DNA of 64,000 nucleotides from an uncultured Ruminococcus sp. (GCA_902762615.1 CACWOX010000011.1:1-64000); one strand, 5' to 3'. Numbered from the stretch's first letter, positions 8,249 to 17,043 are shown. Notes: a model not told the origin generated them from the sequence alone. Program-made: numbers and translations.

Positions 8249-9454
8249 CTAAGCCTTCGATGAAAAACCTGCCTTGCTCTTGGCTTCCTCATACGCACTG
8301 TTCTGGTGAAGCTTTTCCTCCACCTTGCGGCTGAGAAGCCTCCTTGCCTCAAAGGAAGACTGTTCGCGGATGGCGGTCTGCTTCAGCTGGCTGCGATCCA
8401 GCGCCTTCAACGGCGGGAATTGCGCTATCGGGCTGTTATCGGAGTAATCCACCTGAATGAATTTGATCAGCTCTCTCGCCTTCGCCGCGTTGTCGGCTTT
8501 GAAAATATAGAAGTAGTCGCCAGTAATGTCAATGCCGGTGTAGCACCTTCCCTGCCTTCTGATTACCGGATCGAGCTTGCTCATGATGCGGTCGTGGGAA
8601 TAACGGTAGCTGCGGTCAAAGCGCCGTGTGACAAAAACCGTGGTTTCGGGCAGGATATGATAATCCATATTCATGCCCACCTTGTCGGCTGCCCACAGAT
8701 GACATACATCGCTGCTGCCGGTGCAGGCAAGCACATCGGCAAAATATTCCTCCGGCGGCAGGAAGGACGCGTCGCAAAGAATGATTTCCTTACCGACCGC
8801 AAATGTCAGATTAAAGAAGCCGCCTCTGAGTCTGACAGCATCCACCACCTTGAGAGCAGTCTCCATGAATCTCGCTTTAGGAGTGTCACATTCCTTGGCG
8901 GAAATACTGAAAAACGAGAGCAGTTCTTTTTTCTTGACTATCAGCTCCGGCAGATCGGAAAATTCATAAGCTGCCGCTCCTGTGACCTTGCCGTAACGGT
9001 TGACCATGCCGCAGCATCGCACTATGCGAGAACCTTCGGGAATAATCGGGTCGCCGTCTTCATCGCGCTTCATCACCTTTACGCCTACCGAAGCCGCGGC
9101 GTCGAATACCGCGTTTTTGTCGAACACCCGGCGGGCATAATCCACATCAAAGCCCACTACATTGAAGTCCCTGCGAAGGCTTGCCTCGAGGGTTGCCCAG
9201 TAATCGTTGAGAGATTCTATGCCGTCGGGTCTGCCGTATTTATACGAGAGGTAGGAAACCGCGCGATATACCGCATCGTAATCGTGCAGGTCGTCCACCT
9301 TGTAGTAATCGGTCAGACAGCCTTTGAGTCCGTGAGGAAAATATTCCTCGTCCGCGTCGCCTATGCCGAGCACATTCACACCAAGACCTCTGAGTGCGTG
9401 AATGTATCTCCAGCGATCCTCGGGATAATTAGGCGATATAAAAATAATATTCAT
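8249..9454 (-). CDS. ATP-grasp carboxylate-amine ligase-like protein
   Basis: 401 aa soluble protein. The N terminus (MNIIFISPNYPEDRW) is a Rossmann-like pre-ATP-grasp fold. The middle carries ATP-grasp-like segments, and later come GIDITGDYFYIFKADN and the family-typical RRFDRSYRYSH region. Such proteins join a carboxylate to an amine using ATP, but substrate specificity cannot be read here. The start at 9454 is preferred over a longer frame because GGAGGT lies 9 bp upstream; the extra 18 codons fall in the leader that contains 8-bp tandem repeats. The promoter is at 9564-9592 and the terminator at 8170-8205, so it is monocistronic. Confidence 0.7.
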   Translation of the reverse strand: MNIIFISPNYPEDRWRYIHALRGLGVNVLGIGDADEEYFPHGLKGCLTDYYKVDDLHDYDAVYRAVSYLSYKYGRPDGIESLNDYWATLEASLRRDFNVVGFDVDYARRVFDKNAVFDAAASVGVKVMKRDEDGDPIIPEGSRIVRCCGMVNRYGKVTGAAAYEFSDLPELIVKKKELLSFFSISAKECDTPKARFMETALKVVDAVRLRGGFFNLTFAVGKEIILCDASFLPPEEYFADVLACTGSSDVCHLWAADKVGMNMDYHILPETTVFVTRRFDRSYRYSHDRIMSKLDPVIRRQGRCYTGIDITGDYFYIFKADNAAKARELIKFIQVDYSDNSPIAQFPPLKALDRSQLKQTAIREQSSFEARRLLSRKVEEKLHQNSAYEEAKSKAGFSSKA

Positions 9455-9491
9455 AAAATAAATACCTCCGGCATTGAAAATCTTTCTATAT

Positions 9492-9539
9492 GCTAAGCAA
9501 ATAAGCAAATAAGCAGCTAAACAACTAAGCGACTAAGCA
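9492..9539. repeat. six 8-bp tandem repeats in 5' leader
   Basis: Six consecutive octamers of consensus NNTAAGCA (GCTAAGCA, AATAAGCA, AATAAGCA, GCTAAACA, ACTAAGCG, ACTAAGCA). They lie between the promoter at 9564-9592 and the ATP-grasp start codon at 9454, so they are transcribed. Confidence 0.85.
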
Positions 9540-9563
9540 GCCATTTACAGTAATATTATAACA

Positions 9564-9592
9564 ATTATAGCACGCAATTTTCCCGACTTCAA
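9564..9592 (-). promoter_or_regulatory. promoter of ATP-grasp gene
   Basis: Minus strand TTGAAG (9587-9592), 17-bp spacer, TATAAT (9564-9569). Confidence 0.75.
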
Positions 9593-9626
9593 CACTATCA
9601 GAAAAAATCTGAAAAAAATCAAAAAT

Positions 9627-11156
9627 TTATATCTTGCCGTCGCTCACGTCGGTTTCCTCGCCCGTGTGACCAAGATCATTCAGCACGAGCCTGCCGTCCG
9701 TCTTTTCAGCAATAGCCGATATTGCCTTGAATGCCGATTGGCAGGCTTGCCATTGCTTGTCGTCGGTGAATATCGCGGGGCGTTCCTCCGCCGCGACATA
9801 CTTTGCGCAGGGAACGGAAATATACTTCATATGGGAATTTTCCTCTCCCTGTCCGGAATTGCGTATAAGAAATACCGGGTTGTAGCTTCCCTGCGTGACC
9901 GACACAGTGCCGTCGCTTTTTCTTGCAACGCTGAGAGTTACCGTCATGCTTCGGGTCATTGTGGTTTTTGACTGTGCTATGAGCTTCTTTTCTTTTTCAA
10001 GGGCATTGCTTTGTTCGGGGGTCAGATTGCCTTTCAGCCCCATAATAGCCGGCTGACCGGGATAAATATTGTTGCCGTAAATGCAGCCCAGCGAATAGAA
10101 TACAAAGCATTCCTTCTCCAAGTCGCCGCTTTTGTATCCTATTATCTCCGCGCCCAGAGTGACACACGGACCGTAGCCCACTATCACATCCGCGCCGGAT
10201 TCGGCTATTTTTTTGGCTGTCTCCTTCATAAAGTCGGTTTCGACAAAGCTGCCGAGTCCTCCCCAGTTGACGCAGACCACAATGAATTCCGCGCCGCTCA
10301 TTTTCAGCTTGGATATGTCAGTCAAAGCCCGATCCGCCAGAGCGTCCTTAGACACATTGGCAATATGCCCCTTCTGCTCGGCGGTCAGACCGGCATAATC
10401 CGCGCCTTCTATGCAGTTGAGTCCAATAAGCCCGACGTTAACGCCGTTGAGCTTGGTAATATGGGTGTTGAGTTTATCCGGATCTCTGTCAGTAATGCCT
10501 ATGACGCCTAATGACTTGACATGAAGATTTGATATGGTGGCGCACATACCGTCGTAACCGTTGGCAAGGGCATGCTGATTTGCTCCGAATATGTAATTGA
10601 CTCCCAGTTCCGAAAGAGTGGAGGCAAGCGCGGTGGGATAATTCTTGCCCGCATCAAGACCGCCGAGCTGCTTATTCTCGCCGTAGGCATTCACCTGACC
10701 GCACAGCCCGACAATCGTCATATCTCCCGCCAGCGCCTCGGAAAGCTCCGACATGCCGTTGTGAAAATCGTATTTTTCATCTGCAAAGGCGGATTCCAGC
10801 ATATCCTGCGTCGGCATGACATTGCCGCCGAATGTAACGGTAAAGCTGCCGGATGGTCTGCTCTCCTGCTCCTGCTCTTCAACCGGAATCTGGTGTCCGC
10901 CCGACCTGAGCGAAGCCGCGATGAGCACCGCTCCCAGCATACTGACAAAGCCGATTACCAATATGACGCATAGACGCGTGAAGCGATCGGCGTCAACCCC
11001 GTCCACCAGCCTTCTGCGCGGACGGGCTTCATTTTCTGTGCCTCTGCCGGCGGGATTAGCCGAAACGTCGTCCTTGTTGAATATTTTGCCGAAAAACACG
11101 GCGATTCGGGCAAAAGTGCGGAGAATGGCAGAAAAAAAACTACCGATGATCTTCAT
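9627..11156 (-). CDS. CapA-like metallophosphatase-fold protein, divergent
   Basis: 509 aa with an Arg-rich cytoplasmic N terminus, a transmembrane helix at about residues 61-84, and an outer domain that follows the CapA/PgsA (poly-gamma-glutamate capsule) plan. The motifs are altered: GNVM replaces GDVM, LCGQVN stands where NLE is usual, NQH replaces NNH, VNWGG replaces the H-containing VHWG, and the usual HPH is absent. The fold is therefore supported, but a standard dinuclear-metal phosphoesterase activity is doubtful. The Shine-Dalgarno at 11156 is weak. No capsule ligase gene is adjacent, although an ATP-grasp protein lies downstream. Confidence 0.7.
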   Translation of the reverse strand: MKIIGSFFSAILRTFARIAVFFGKIFNKDDVSANPAGRGTENEARPRRRLVDGVDADRFTRLCVILVIGFVSMLGAVLIAASLRSGGHQIPVEEQEQESRPSGSFTVTFGGNVMPTQDMLESAFADEKYDFHNGMSELSEALAGDMTIVGLCGQVNAYGENKQLGGLDAGKNYPTALASTLSELGVNYIFGANQHALANGYDGMCATISNLHVKSLGVIGITDRDPDKLNTHITKLNGVNVGLIGLNCIEGADYAGLTAEQKGHIANVSKDALADRALTDISKLKMSGAEFIVVCVNWGGLGSFVETDFMKETAKKIAESGADVIVGYGPCVTLGAEIIGYKSGDLEKECFVFYSLGCIYGNNIYPGQPAIMGLKGNLTPEQSNALEKEKKLIAQSKTTMTRSMTVTLSVARKSDGTVSVTQGSYNPVFLIRNSGQGEENSHMKYISVPCAKYVAAEERPAIFTDDKQWQACQSAFKAISAIAEKTDGRLVLNDLGHTGEETDVSDGKI

Positions 11157-11213
11157 AAAGGATACACCACGCTTTTGATAAAGATTAGAATTATGTGAAA
11201 GGATTAATAGCGT

Positions 11214-11771
11214 TTACGCGGCGGAACCGAACAGCGAACTGAAATAATCTATCATCATCTGAAGCTCCTGCGGCATCTGTCCGGTCATCAAAGCGGTCAC
11301 AAGCGAGGAACCGACCGTCATGATAAGTCCGGCGGTTATCATACCAAACAGTATGGTGAAAAACGCGCTTTTCACCCGCATATCCAGCAGAGCTGCCACC
11401 AGCGATCCCGTCCATGCTCCCGTACCGGGAATGGGAATGGCGACAAAGATAAACAGTCCCCACTTGCTGTATTTGAGTACCTTATCCTTTTTCTTCTCCG
11501 CCTTTGCCTCTATCCAATGGGCAATCGGATGAAGAAAGCGGGTTTTTTTGAGCCAGTTGATCACAGGTCTGATCAGCAGCAAAATAAACGGAACGGGAAG
11601 TATGTTTCCGGCAATGGCAATGGGAAGTACCTCCCAAAGCGGCATATTGAGAACCAGCATACCGAAGGGTATGGCGCCGCGGCACTCGATAAGCGGTATC
11701 ATCGCAATAAAGAAAACCGCAAGCTCAGGGGGAAAATTATCCTGAAAAAAAGCTTGTATAGACTCAACCAT
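11214..11771 (-). CDS. small multidrug export family membrane protein (COG2426)
   Basis: 185 aa with four to five predicted membrane helices. The ECRGAIPFG block (about residues 29-37) and the GTGAWTGSLVAALL block (about 116-129) are diagnostic of the Sm_multidrug_ex/COG2426 family in the wider DedA-like set. The family name comes from limited evidence, so transport of drugs is not shown; a membrane lipid or ion role is possible. AGGAGG precedes the ATG and a consensus promoter lies at 11815-11843. It probably forms a transcript with the CapA-like gene 57 bp downstream. Confidence 0.8.
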   Translation of the reverse strand: MVESIQAFFQDNFPPELAVFFIAMIPLIECRGAIPFGMLVLNMPLWEVLPIAIAGNILPVPFILLLIRPVINWLKKTRFLHPIAHWIEAKAEKKKDKVLKYSKWGLFIFVAIPIPGTGAWTGSLVAALLDMRVKSAFFTILFGMITAGLIMTVGSSLVTALMTGQMPQELQMMIDYFSSLFGSAA

Positions 11772-11814
11772 GTGAAAGCCTCCTAAAGAATCTCAGTATT
11801 CTGACACATTATAC

Positions 11815-11843
11815 ATTATACATCAATATTTCGAGGATTTCAA
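11815..11843 (-). promoter_or_regulatory. promoter of small multidrug export gene
   Basis: Minus strand TTGAAA (11838-11843), 17-bp spacer, TATAAT (11815-11820). Confidence 0.75.
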
Positions 11844-11885
11844 CAGAAAAATATATTTATTGTTACAAAAGGCAGCCAACGGATT

Positions 11886-11914
11886 TTGACAAATCCATCA
11901 GGCGATATTAAAAT
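11886..11914 (+). promoter_or_regulatory. promoter of acyl-ACP thioesterase gene
   Basis: TTGACA (11886-11891), 17-bp spacer, TAAAAT (11909-11914), about 60 bp before the ATG at 11974. Divergent from the promoter at 11815-11843. Confidence 0.7.
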
Positions 11915-11973
11915 TACGTTTATATTAAAGATTTATAATTGAATAAACAATTTACTATCGGAGGAGTTACATT

Positions 11974-12726
11974 ATGACACTCAGCAATGAATCCGCATGC
12001 AGCTATACTTGCAGCGTGGGAATGGATATGCTCAACGGACAGGGATTGATGAAGCCCTACGGCTATCAGGCGCTTATCATGGATATTGCCGAAAGACATC
12101 TCAGGCAATTCGGACTTGGCGTCGATAATCTGCTGCAAAAGGGCATGTCGTGGGTGCTTGTTTCCTCTTCGGTTGAAATAATCGAGCCAATACGCGAGGA
12201 AATTACCCTGACCGCACGCACATGGCACTCAGAGCAGGACAAGCTGACCTTTCGCAGAGAGCTTTGCTTCTCCGACTCCGAAGGCAAACCGCTTTTTAAA
12301 GCATCAACCTTCTCGGTGCTGATGGATATAAACGACCGCCGCATCATCCGTCCCGACCGACTGGATTTTGAGATAGGACAGCCGCACAGCGAATTTCTCA
12401 TGGAAGCCTCGCCAAAGCTGCGCTTCAAGGGAGAAATGCTGCCATGCGACAGACGAAAGATCTACCCCAGCTGCATTGACCGCTTAGGTCACACCAACAA
12501 CTGCCGCTATCCGGAATTTGCATACGACGCGCTGACCGACGGCGAAATCGCCTCTCTGGATAGAATGCACAGAATGGATATTTACTTCAAAAGCGAATTG
12601 AAACCCGACGACAGCTTCACGGTAAGACGAAGCTCCTCGGAGGTTCAAAGCGGTGAACTGATAATTGACGGCATTCACGACGAGTCAGGCAAGCAGTCCT
12701 TTGTATGCCGTATGGTATTTGATTGA
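11974..12726 (+). CDS. acyl-ACP thioesterase (FatA/FatB-like)
   Basis: 250 aa made of two hotdog folds, as in bacterial acyl-ACP thioesterases (acyl-ACP thioesterase Pfam family). The second domain carries DRLGHTNNCRYPEFAYDAL (about residues 169-187), matching the Asp/His/Asn-rich D-x-N-x-H-x-N-N-x-x-Y region, here with GHTNN. The enzyme hydrolyses acyl-ACP to free fatty acid in the cytoplasm. RBS GGAGGAG precedes the ATG. Flanked by its own promoter and a terminator, so it is a single-gene unit with no fatty-acid synthesis genes beside it. Confidence 0.88.
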   Translation: MTLSNESACSYTCSVGMDMLNGQGLMKPYGYQALIMDIAERHLRQFGLGVDNLLQKGMSWVLVSSSVEIIEPIREEITLTARTWHSEQDKLTFRRELCFSDSEGKPLFKASTFSVLMDINDRRIIRPDRLDFEIGQPHSEFLMEASPKLRFKGEMLPCDRRKIYPSCIDRLGHTNNCRYPEFAYDALTDGEIASLDRMHRMDIYFKSELKPDDSFTVRRSSSEVQSGELIIDGIHDESGKQSFVCRMVFD

Positions 12727-12744
12727 TTTCTTATAATAAGACTA

Positions 12745-12787
12745 AAAATCCGATATACTGACAAATCATTGCAGCGTATCGGATTTT
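12745..12787. terminator. bidirectional terminator between converging genes
   Basis: 11-bp stem AAAATCCGATA (12745-12755)/TATCGGATTTT (12777-12787) with T-rich flanks on both strands. Confidence 0.85.
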
Positions 12788-12819
12788 ATTATTACGTATT
12801 GTATAATTGATAAATAATA

Positions 12820-13512
12820 TTACCTATATCTTTTCATTCCGCCCTGACCGTATGCGGGCGAACCGTTGTCCTCCACCTTAATACCAAGCAGTCTGACCAG
12901 ACCGATTGCCTGTGCAGAATCCATCGTAGACCCCTGAAGCTCTCCGCCGTTAAAGATGATCTTATCCAGACGGCTGCCTCTCAGATCCATTCCGGTGAGC
13001 AGCGTGCCGGATATATTCATCTCGGTAAGGTCGCACATGACAAACTCTGAATCCTTCATACGCGAATTATCCACGGCTGCTCCGGTCATATTGCAGCTGA
13101 CAAATTTGGTCACGGTTATTTTGGCATTGGAAAAATTCACCAGACGACAGTCCGAAGTCCTTATCAGCACATTATTGAGCACACCGAACGCCAGATTCAG
13201 TCCGGTCAGCTTGCTCTCGACGATCTCGCAACAGGTGAAGGTTCCCTGATTCATGTTCATAAAGGAAAAATCGCAGTTTTTGAAGTAACAATTGGTAAAT
13301 GTCACGCCCTCAAACAGGCAATCACGAAAACGGCAGTTCATAAAGACGCTGCCCGATACTTCAATGCCATTGACAATGAGATTTTTCATATCCTCATCAT
13401 CAAAATAATATCCGTATACGACATTCCTCTCTACATCGGCTTTCACCATCAGGTCAAGCGCAGATTCGTCTTTTTTCAGATTCATATTAATCTGAGGTTT
13501 TTCTCTTTTCAT
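12820..13512 (-). CDS. pentapeptide-repeat protein
   Basis: 230 aa. Most of the protein, about residues 45-205, is a run of A(D/N)LXX-type pentapeptides with frequent Cys/Asn/Phe (CRFRDCLFEGVTF, CYFKNCDFSFMNM, MDLRGSRLD), predicted to form a right-handed quadrilateral beta helix. Some relatives (Qnr/MfpA) mimic DNA and protect gyrase, but no sequence feature proves that here. The ATG at 13512 is used because the upstream in-frame GTG (13530) overlaps the GGAGG ribosome site itself. The promoter is at 13571-13599. Confidence 0.8.
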   Translation of the reverse strand: MKREKPQINMNLKKDESALDLMVKADVERNVVYGYYFDDEDMKNLIVNGIEVSGSVFMNCRFRDCLFEGVTFTNCYFKNCDFSFMNMNQGTFTCCEIVESKLTGLNLAFGVLNNVLIRTSDCRLVNFSNAKITVTKFVSCNMTGAAVDNSRMKDSEFVMCDLTEMNISGTLLTGMDLRGSRLDKIIFNGGELQGSTMDSAQAIGLVRLLGIKVEDNGSPAYGQGGMKRYR

Positions 13513-13570
13513 AATTTTATATTCCTCCACGTTGTTGATTGAGTTTTATTATCTGTAAATATCCAGAGTC

Positions 13571-13599
13571 ATTATAACAGACTCATAGAAGGATTTCAA
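13571..13599 (-). promoter_or_regulatory. promoter of pentapeptide-repeat gene
   Basis: Minus strand TTGAAA (13594-13599), 17-bp spacer, TATAAT (13571-13576). Confidence 0.75.
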
Positions 13600-13634
13600 T
13601 TCTAATTATTCAAATTAACGACATTTTTAAGTCA

Positions 13635-13663
13635 TTGACAAATGCCGCTTCTCATACTAATAT
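13635..13663 (+). promoter_or_regulatory. promoter of small lipoprotein gene
   Basis: TTGACA (13635-13640), 17-bp spacer, TAATAT (13658-13663), 39 bp before the ATG at 13702. It shows that an in-frame ATG at 13642 cannot be the start. Confidence 0.75.
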
Positions 13664-13701
13664 ATAAAAAGAAATACACCAGTCAAAGAAGGTATTGCAC
13701 A

Positions 13702-14046
13702 ATGAAAAAAATCATCCGCCATGCAGCCATCTTCATTGTTTCCTCTGCTGCGCTTCTGTTGTTGCTTTTGCTTTGCTCGTGCGGCTCCGATCTGGACGGC
13801 ACATGGGTTTCCCGAGAGGACGAGGATACCCGCATAAAGATCTCGGGCGAGAAGGTAAAAATATCCTATGACGATTTCCGTATCGAAGGTACATATGAGC
13901 TTGACGAAGACGCAAACATAATTTTTCACCTGACCGACAAAAACGGAAGCAAATATAAGATAACAGCCAAGCTGATGACCGATCAGAAAAACAAAACCAT
14001 TACCCTTATCAACCCCAAGGGAGATGAAGAGGTTTTTGAGAAATAA
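13702..14046 (+). CDS. small lipoprotein with GxW beta domain
   Basis: 114 aa lipoprotein: basic start (MKKIIRHA), hydrophobic stretch of leucines, lipobox LLCSC at about residues 24-28, then an 85-residue beta-rich domain opening with LDGTWVSREDEDTRIKI and later IEGTYELDEDANIIFHL. The G-T-W opening and alternating strands resemble small lipocalin-like/DUF5640-type modules, and the same plan recurs in membrane-anchored proteins at 17-27 kb. Monocistronic behind its own promoter. No enzymatic residues are evident, so a ligand-binding or structural surface role is only a guess. Confidence 0.75.
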   Translation: MKKIIRHAAIFIVSSAALLLLLLLCSCGSDLDGTWVSREDEDTRIKISGEKVKISYDDFRIEGTYELDEDANIIFHLTDKNGSKYKITAKLMTDQKNKTITLINPKGDEEVFEK

Positions 14047-14129
14047 GCGGAAAATGGTTGAAAAGATTGCCTTTTCATCTGATAAAATATTCCGTTTATT
14101 AATTTCTATACCAAATATTACAATATGTA

Positions 14130-14984
14130 TTATTCTTTCTTGACGAATTGATCGGGATAGCGGCGTATGTATTCAAATATGTATTGCTGTGCGACCCCCG
14201 CATATTCACTGCCTATCAGGGCTGTGCCGCTGGAGAATTCCGTCTCCAGCGCGCGGCGAATCCAAACGTCCACCGGAAAGCATTCCAACCGCCCGAAGCC
14301 ATAGAGCAGAACGCACTCAGCTACCTTCGGCCCTACGCCCTTCAAAGAGCGCAATATCTTGCGAGCCTCGTCTATCGGGGCTTTTTTTATATATTCAAAG
14401 TCGATTTCGCCGTTTGCTACACGCCGCGATACCTCGGTGAGATAGGACGCGCGATAACCGCAGCCAAACTGCCTGAAGGTCTCCTCCGACACTCCGGCAA
14501 GCGCCTGCGGCGTGGGAAAGGCATGTCCGTCGGCTTCATCACGGGCGAATTCCCCGTTGATGGCGGTTTCGCCGTAATGGAGACAGAGCCGTGAAATGAT
14601 GCCCCTGATGCGCGGAATGTTGTTGTTCTGTGAAATCACGAATGAGCAGAGCGCCTCCCACGGTTCCTGCGCCAGAATGTGAACGCCCGAGGCATATTCC
14701 GCGCTGTCGGCAAGTCTCGGCTCTATCTCGGTGACCGTCCTTCTGATTCCGTCATAGTCGCGGTCCAAGTCGAGATATTGGCGCCAAACGGCTTGGTAAT
14801 CGGCTTTGTCGGCTCCGTAAATCGTCAGCCCGTCGTCCTTCTGCTCCATCTCGACATATCTGCCGAATGCCGTGCCGCAAAGCCTTCCGTCTCTCTCAGT
14901 CCATCTGAAACACTGCCCGCTGGTGAGCGTGTCTAAAACCGAGAATTTTTTACGATTATAAGATATAAAAATATACCCATCCAA
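14130..14984 (-). CDS. ogg: 8-oxoguanine DNA glycosylase/AP lyase (OGG1 type)
   Basis: 284 aa. The N-terminal domain holds TSGQCFRW (21-28), typical of OGG1 proteins. The hairpin LKGVGPKVAECV (214-225) provides the catalytic Lys220, and PVDVWI places the catalytic Asp at 239, completing the HhH-GPD signature. ISQNNNIPRIRGII (118-131) is the usual OGG/AlkA segment with the Asn residues that flip out the base. The enzyme excises 8-oxoguanine and nicks the abasic site. A promoter candidate lies at 15119-15147, leaving a leader of about 130 nt that is AT-rich and has no clear structure. Confidence 0.9.
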   Translation of the reverse strand: MDGYIFISYNRKKFSVLDTLTSGQCFRWTERDGRLCGTAFGRYVEMEQKDDGLTIYGADKADYQAVWRQYLDLDRDYDGIRRTVTEIEPRLADSAEYASGVHILAQEPWEALCSFVISQNNNIPRIRGIISRLCLHYGETAINGEFARDEADGHAFPTPQALAGVSEETFRQFGCGYRASYLTEVSRRVANGEIDFEYIKKAPIDEARKILRSLKGVGPKVAECVLLYGFGRLECFPVDVWIRRALETEFSSGTALIGSEYAGVAQQYIFEYIRRYPDQFVKKE

Positions 14985-15118
14985 TTTTTGCTATTCCTCC
15001 ACATAATTTTATAATATTAATTACTATATATACAATTCGTAATATTTTCATCAAACAATAGCCAATCATCAGGCTTATTAAATCATTTCCCACACAGAAA
15101 ATGCAACTGGTGAAAAAT

Positions 15119-15147
15119 ATTATATCACATCTTCCCGACTTGTTCAA
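15119..15147 (-). promoter_or_regulatory. promoter candidate for ogg
   Basis: Minus strand TTGAAC (15142-15147), 17-bp spacer, TATAAT (15119-15124). The rest of 14985-15264 is AT-rich and shows no other feature. Confidence 0.6.
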
Positions 15148-15264
15148 CATTATTAAACAAATAAACCAACAACAATTAAACAATTGCACACAAATAATTA
15201 ATTGCTCTTTGCGGATATATATGATATAATATAATGTATATACAAATATATGTCATTATCTGCC

Positions 15265-16188
15265 TCACATAGCGATTCCTAAAGTGAGCATTTCCCTGAG
15301 CCGGTTGTACATAAAGCGAAAGCCGCTCAACGGCAGAGGACTGCTTCCGCTGCCCACCTCAACCGTGAATGCCGGCGCATGATACACCTCCATAAACCAG
15401 TCCTTGAGTCCAGCCGAGCTTGCCGATTTGTCAGGCTCACTAAGCGAATAGCCCGATGACATCGCAAGAATCCTCGCCATAATGTGCGAACGAGCCGGCG
15501 TAAAATTGCGGTAGCTCCAATATATCTCTTCTCCCACCGAGTGAAAAGCAACCAGATGACGAAATTTTTCTCTCGCGCAAAGCTCTGTCACGGCACGCGT
15601 TTCTGGTTCGCTTACGGGATATTCACCCGTCCAGCCCTCGGAAGATGGACCATTAATCCCCCGTTCCATCGCTATCGCACGCATATCGTCCCAGCCCGAA
15701 TTGAAATTGCGGTTGATGTCCACTCCTCCTGCGTTTGCCTTCCACCTGCGGCAGAAATCCTCGCTTTTGCAGCGCTCTATCAGATCGTCGTTCAGATAAT
15801 CGCTCAGTCCCGGAAGGTCAGCGCCGTTGATTGAAATTTCAACACCGTCGGGATTAAGTGAGGGAATGATGGTCAGCCCGCTGGATTCCAGCAGCCTGCC
15901 TATGTCCATCTCGCACATTCTTTCGCCCTTGGAGCAGGCAGCAAGAAGATCCTCCGCAAAATACATCATCAGCAGCGATGTGATCCACTCCCTGCCGTGA
16001 ACTCCGCCGCAGTACAGCACCTTTCTTCGGCGGCTTCCGATATGAATTGCATGGATTTTTCTCCCGAGCAGACTGCTGCCTATGACCGAAACCTCCATAA
16101 GACCGCCGTATTTTTCGGTCATCATCTTGATCCATGTCCTGATGTGAGCGCTGTCAGGCGGCTCAATACCGACTATCCTCTGATTCAT
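15265..16188 (-). CDS. M14 family zinc carboxypeptidase
   Basis: 307 aa. Zinc ligands are visible as HGRE (His64, Glu67) and His216 in AFHSVGEE; DINRNF (158-163) supplies the substrate-carboxylate Arg160; TVEVG gives the catalytic Glu277. These place it in peptidase family M14, close to the gamma-D-glutamyl-diamino acid peptidases that trim peptidoglycan peptides. There is no signal peptide, so a cytoplasmic recycling role is more likely than wall lysis. An AAGGGG/AAGGG ribosome site precedes the ATG. The start lies back to back with the Nudix gene. Confidence 0.88.
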   Translation of the reverse strand: MNQRIVGIEPPDSAHIRTWIKMMTEKYGGLMEVSVIGSSLLGRKIHAIHIGSRRRKVLYCGGVHGREWITSLLMMYFAEDLLAACSKGERMCEMDIGRLLESSGLTIIPSLNPDGVEISINGADLPGLSDYLNDDLIERCKSEDFCRRWKANAGGVDINRNFNSGWDDMRAIAMERGINGPSSEGWTGEYPVSEPETRAVTELCAREKFRHLVAFHSVGEEIYWSYRNFTPARSHIMARILAMSSGYSLSEPDKSASSAGLKDWFMEVYHAPAFTVEVGSGSSPLPLSGFRFMYNRLREMLTLGIAM

Positions 16189-16323
16189 TGTCCCTTTTCC
16201 CCTTCAATAATGGATGAATTTATAATTTTATGATTATAAATATGAGCGACGATGATTTTTAATAACATCTCAATGAATGAAAACAATATAGATAAATTAT
16301 ACTGCAAAAAGGAGACCGACGCA

Positions 16324-16896
16324 ATGGATCATTCCGGCAATCACAATTACGATAAGCTGATGGAAAAAACGCTTACTCAGACCTATCACTTCAAAGGAAA
16401 AATCATCAATCTGCGCGTAGACGATGTGGAGCTTTCTGACGGCAGCACATCCATCCGGGAGATTATCGAACACCCCGGCGGCGTATGCGTCGCTGCCCTT
16501 ACGCCTGACGGCAAGCTCCCCTTTGTCAGACAGTTCCGATATCCCTACATGGAAATAGTTGCCGAGCTTCCCGCCGGCAAGCTGGAAAAGGGTGAAGATC
16601 CTCTCGATGCAGTCAAGCGTGAGCTTGCAGAGGAAGTCGGGGCTCACGGCACCAACTGGCGCAGCATGGGCAATCTCTACCCCTCGCCCGGATACTGCGG
16701 CGAAATCATCCGGCTCTTTGCCTGTGACATTGATGTATCGGGCGAAAGCCACCCGGACGACGGCGAATTTCTCGAGGTGGAATACATTCCGCTCGAAAAA
16801 GCCGTTGAAATGGTGCTTGCAGGTGAGCTTCCCGATGCCAAGACCCAAACGCTCGTGCTGAAGCTGATGGCTGAAAGAACCCAAGGATCAATCTAA
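16324..16896 (+). CDS. NUDIX hydrolase, ADP-ribose pyrophosphatase type
   Basis: 190 aa. A complete Nudix box, G-x5-E-x7-R-E-L-x-E-E-x-G, is read at residues 85-107 (Gly85, Glu91, Arg99-Glu100, Glu103-Glu104). The preceding FVRQFRYPYMEIVAELPAGK is typical of ADP-ribose pyrophosphatases (NudF/YqkG), which split ADP-ribose into AMP and ribose-5-phosphate. The ATG at 16324 is favoured by AAGGAG (16308-16313); the frame is open 24 codons further up but without a ribosome site. Confidence 0.9.
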   Translation: MDHSGNHNYDKLMEKTLTQTYHFKGKIINLRVDDVELSDGSTSIREIIEHPGGVCVAALTPDGKLPFVRQFRYPYMEIVAELPAGKLEKGEDPLDAVKRELAEEVGAHGTNWRSMGNLYPSPGYCGEIIRLFACDIDVSGESHPDDGEFLEVEYIPLEKAVEMVLAGELPDAKTQTLVLKLMAERTQGSI

Positions 16897-16949
16897 GGCT
16901 TTTTCGGTGATTTTTTTATAAAATCATATAATTTGTAACTCTAAATGTA

Positions 16950-16978
16950 TTGCAATACTGCTGTTTTTGAGGTACAAT
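16950..16978 (+). promoter_or_regulatory. promoter of low-complexity membrane protein gene
   Basis: TTGCAA (16950-16955), 17-bp spacer, TACAAT (16973-16978), 65 bp ahead of the TTG start at 17044. Confidence 0.7.
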
Positions 16979-17043
16979 AATATGAGCTGCATTTTACGTT
17001 TTATTAAACAATTGTATTCAGAAAAGGGTACGGTGAAAGACTA

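Noticed and set aside
8149-8334. 61-codon plus-strand frame behind GGGAGGA
   Set aside because: It runs through the terminator hairpin 8170-8205 and into the antisense of the ATP-grasp gene; no family resemblance. Kept only as a remote possibility for a very short peptide.
8306-9496. 396-codon plus-strand frame opposite the ATP-grasp gene
   Set aside because: Antisense of a gene with promoter, Shine-Dalgarno site and terminator; composition is that of a shadow.
14956-15189. 77-codon minus-strand frame upstream of ogg
   Set aside because: AT-rich, contains the promoter candidate 15119-15147 and overlaps the ogg start; no recognisable protein.
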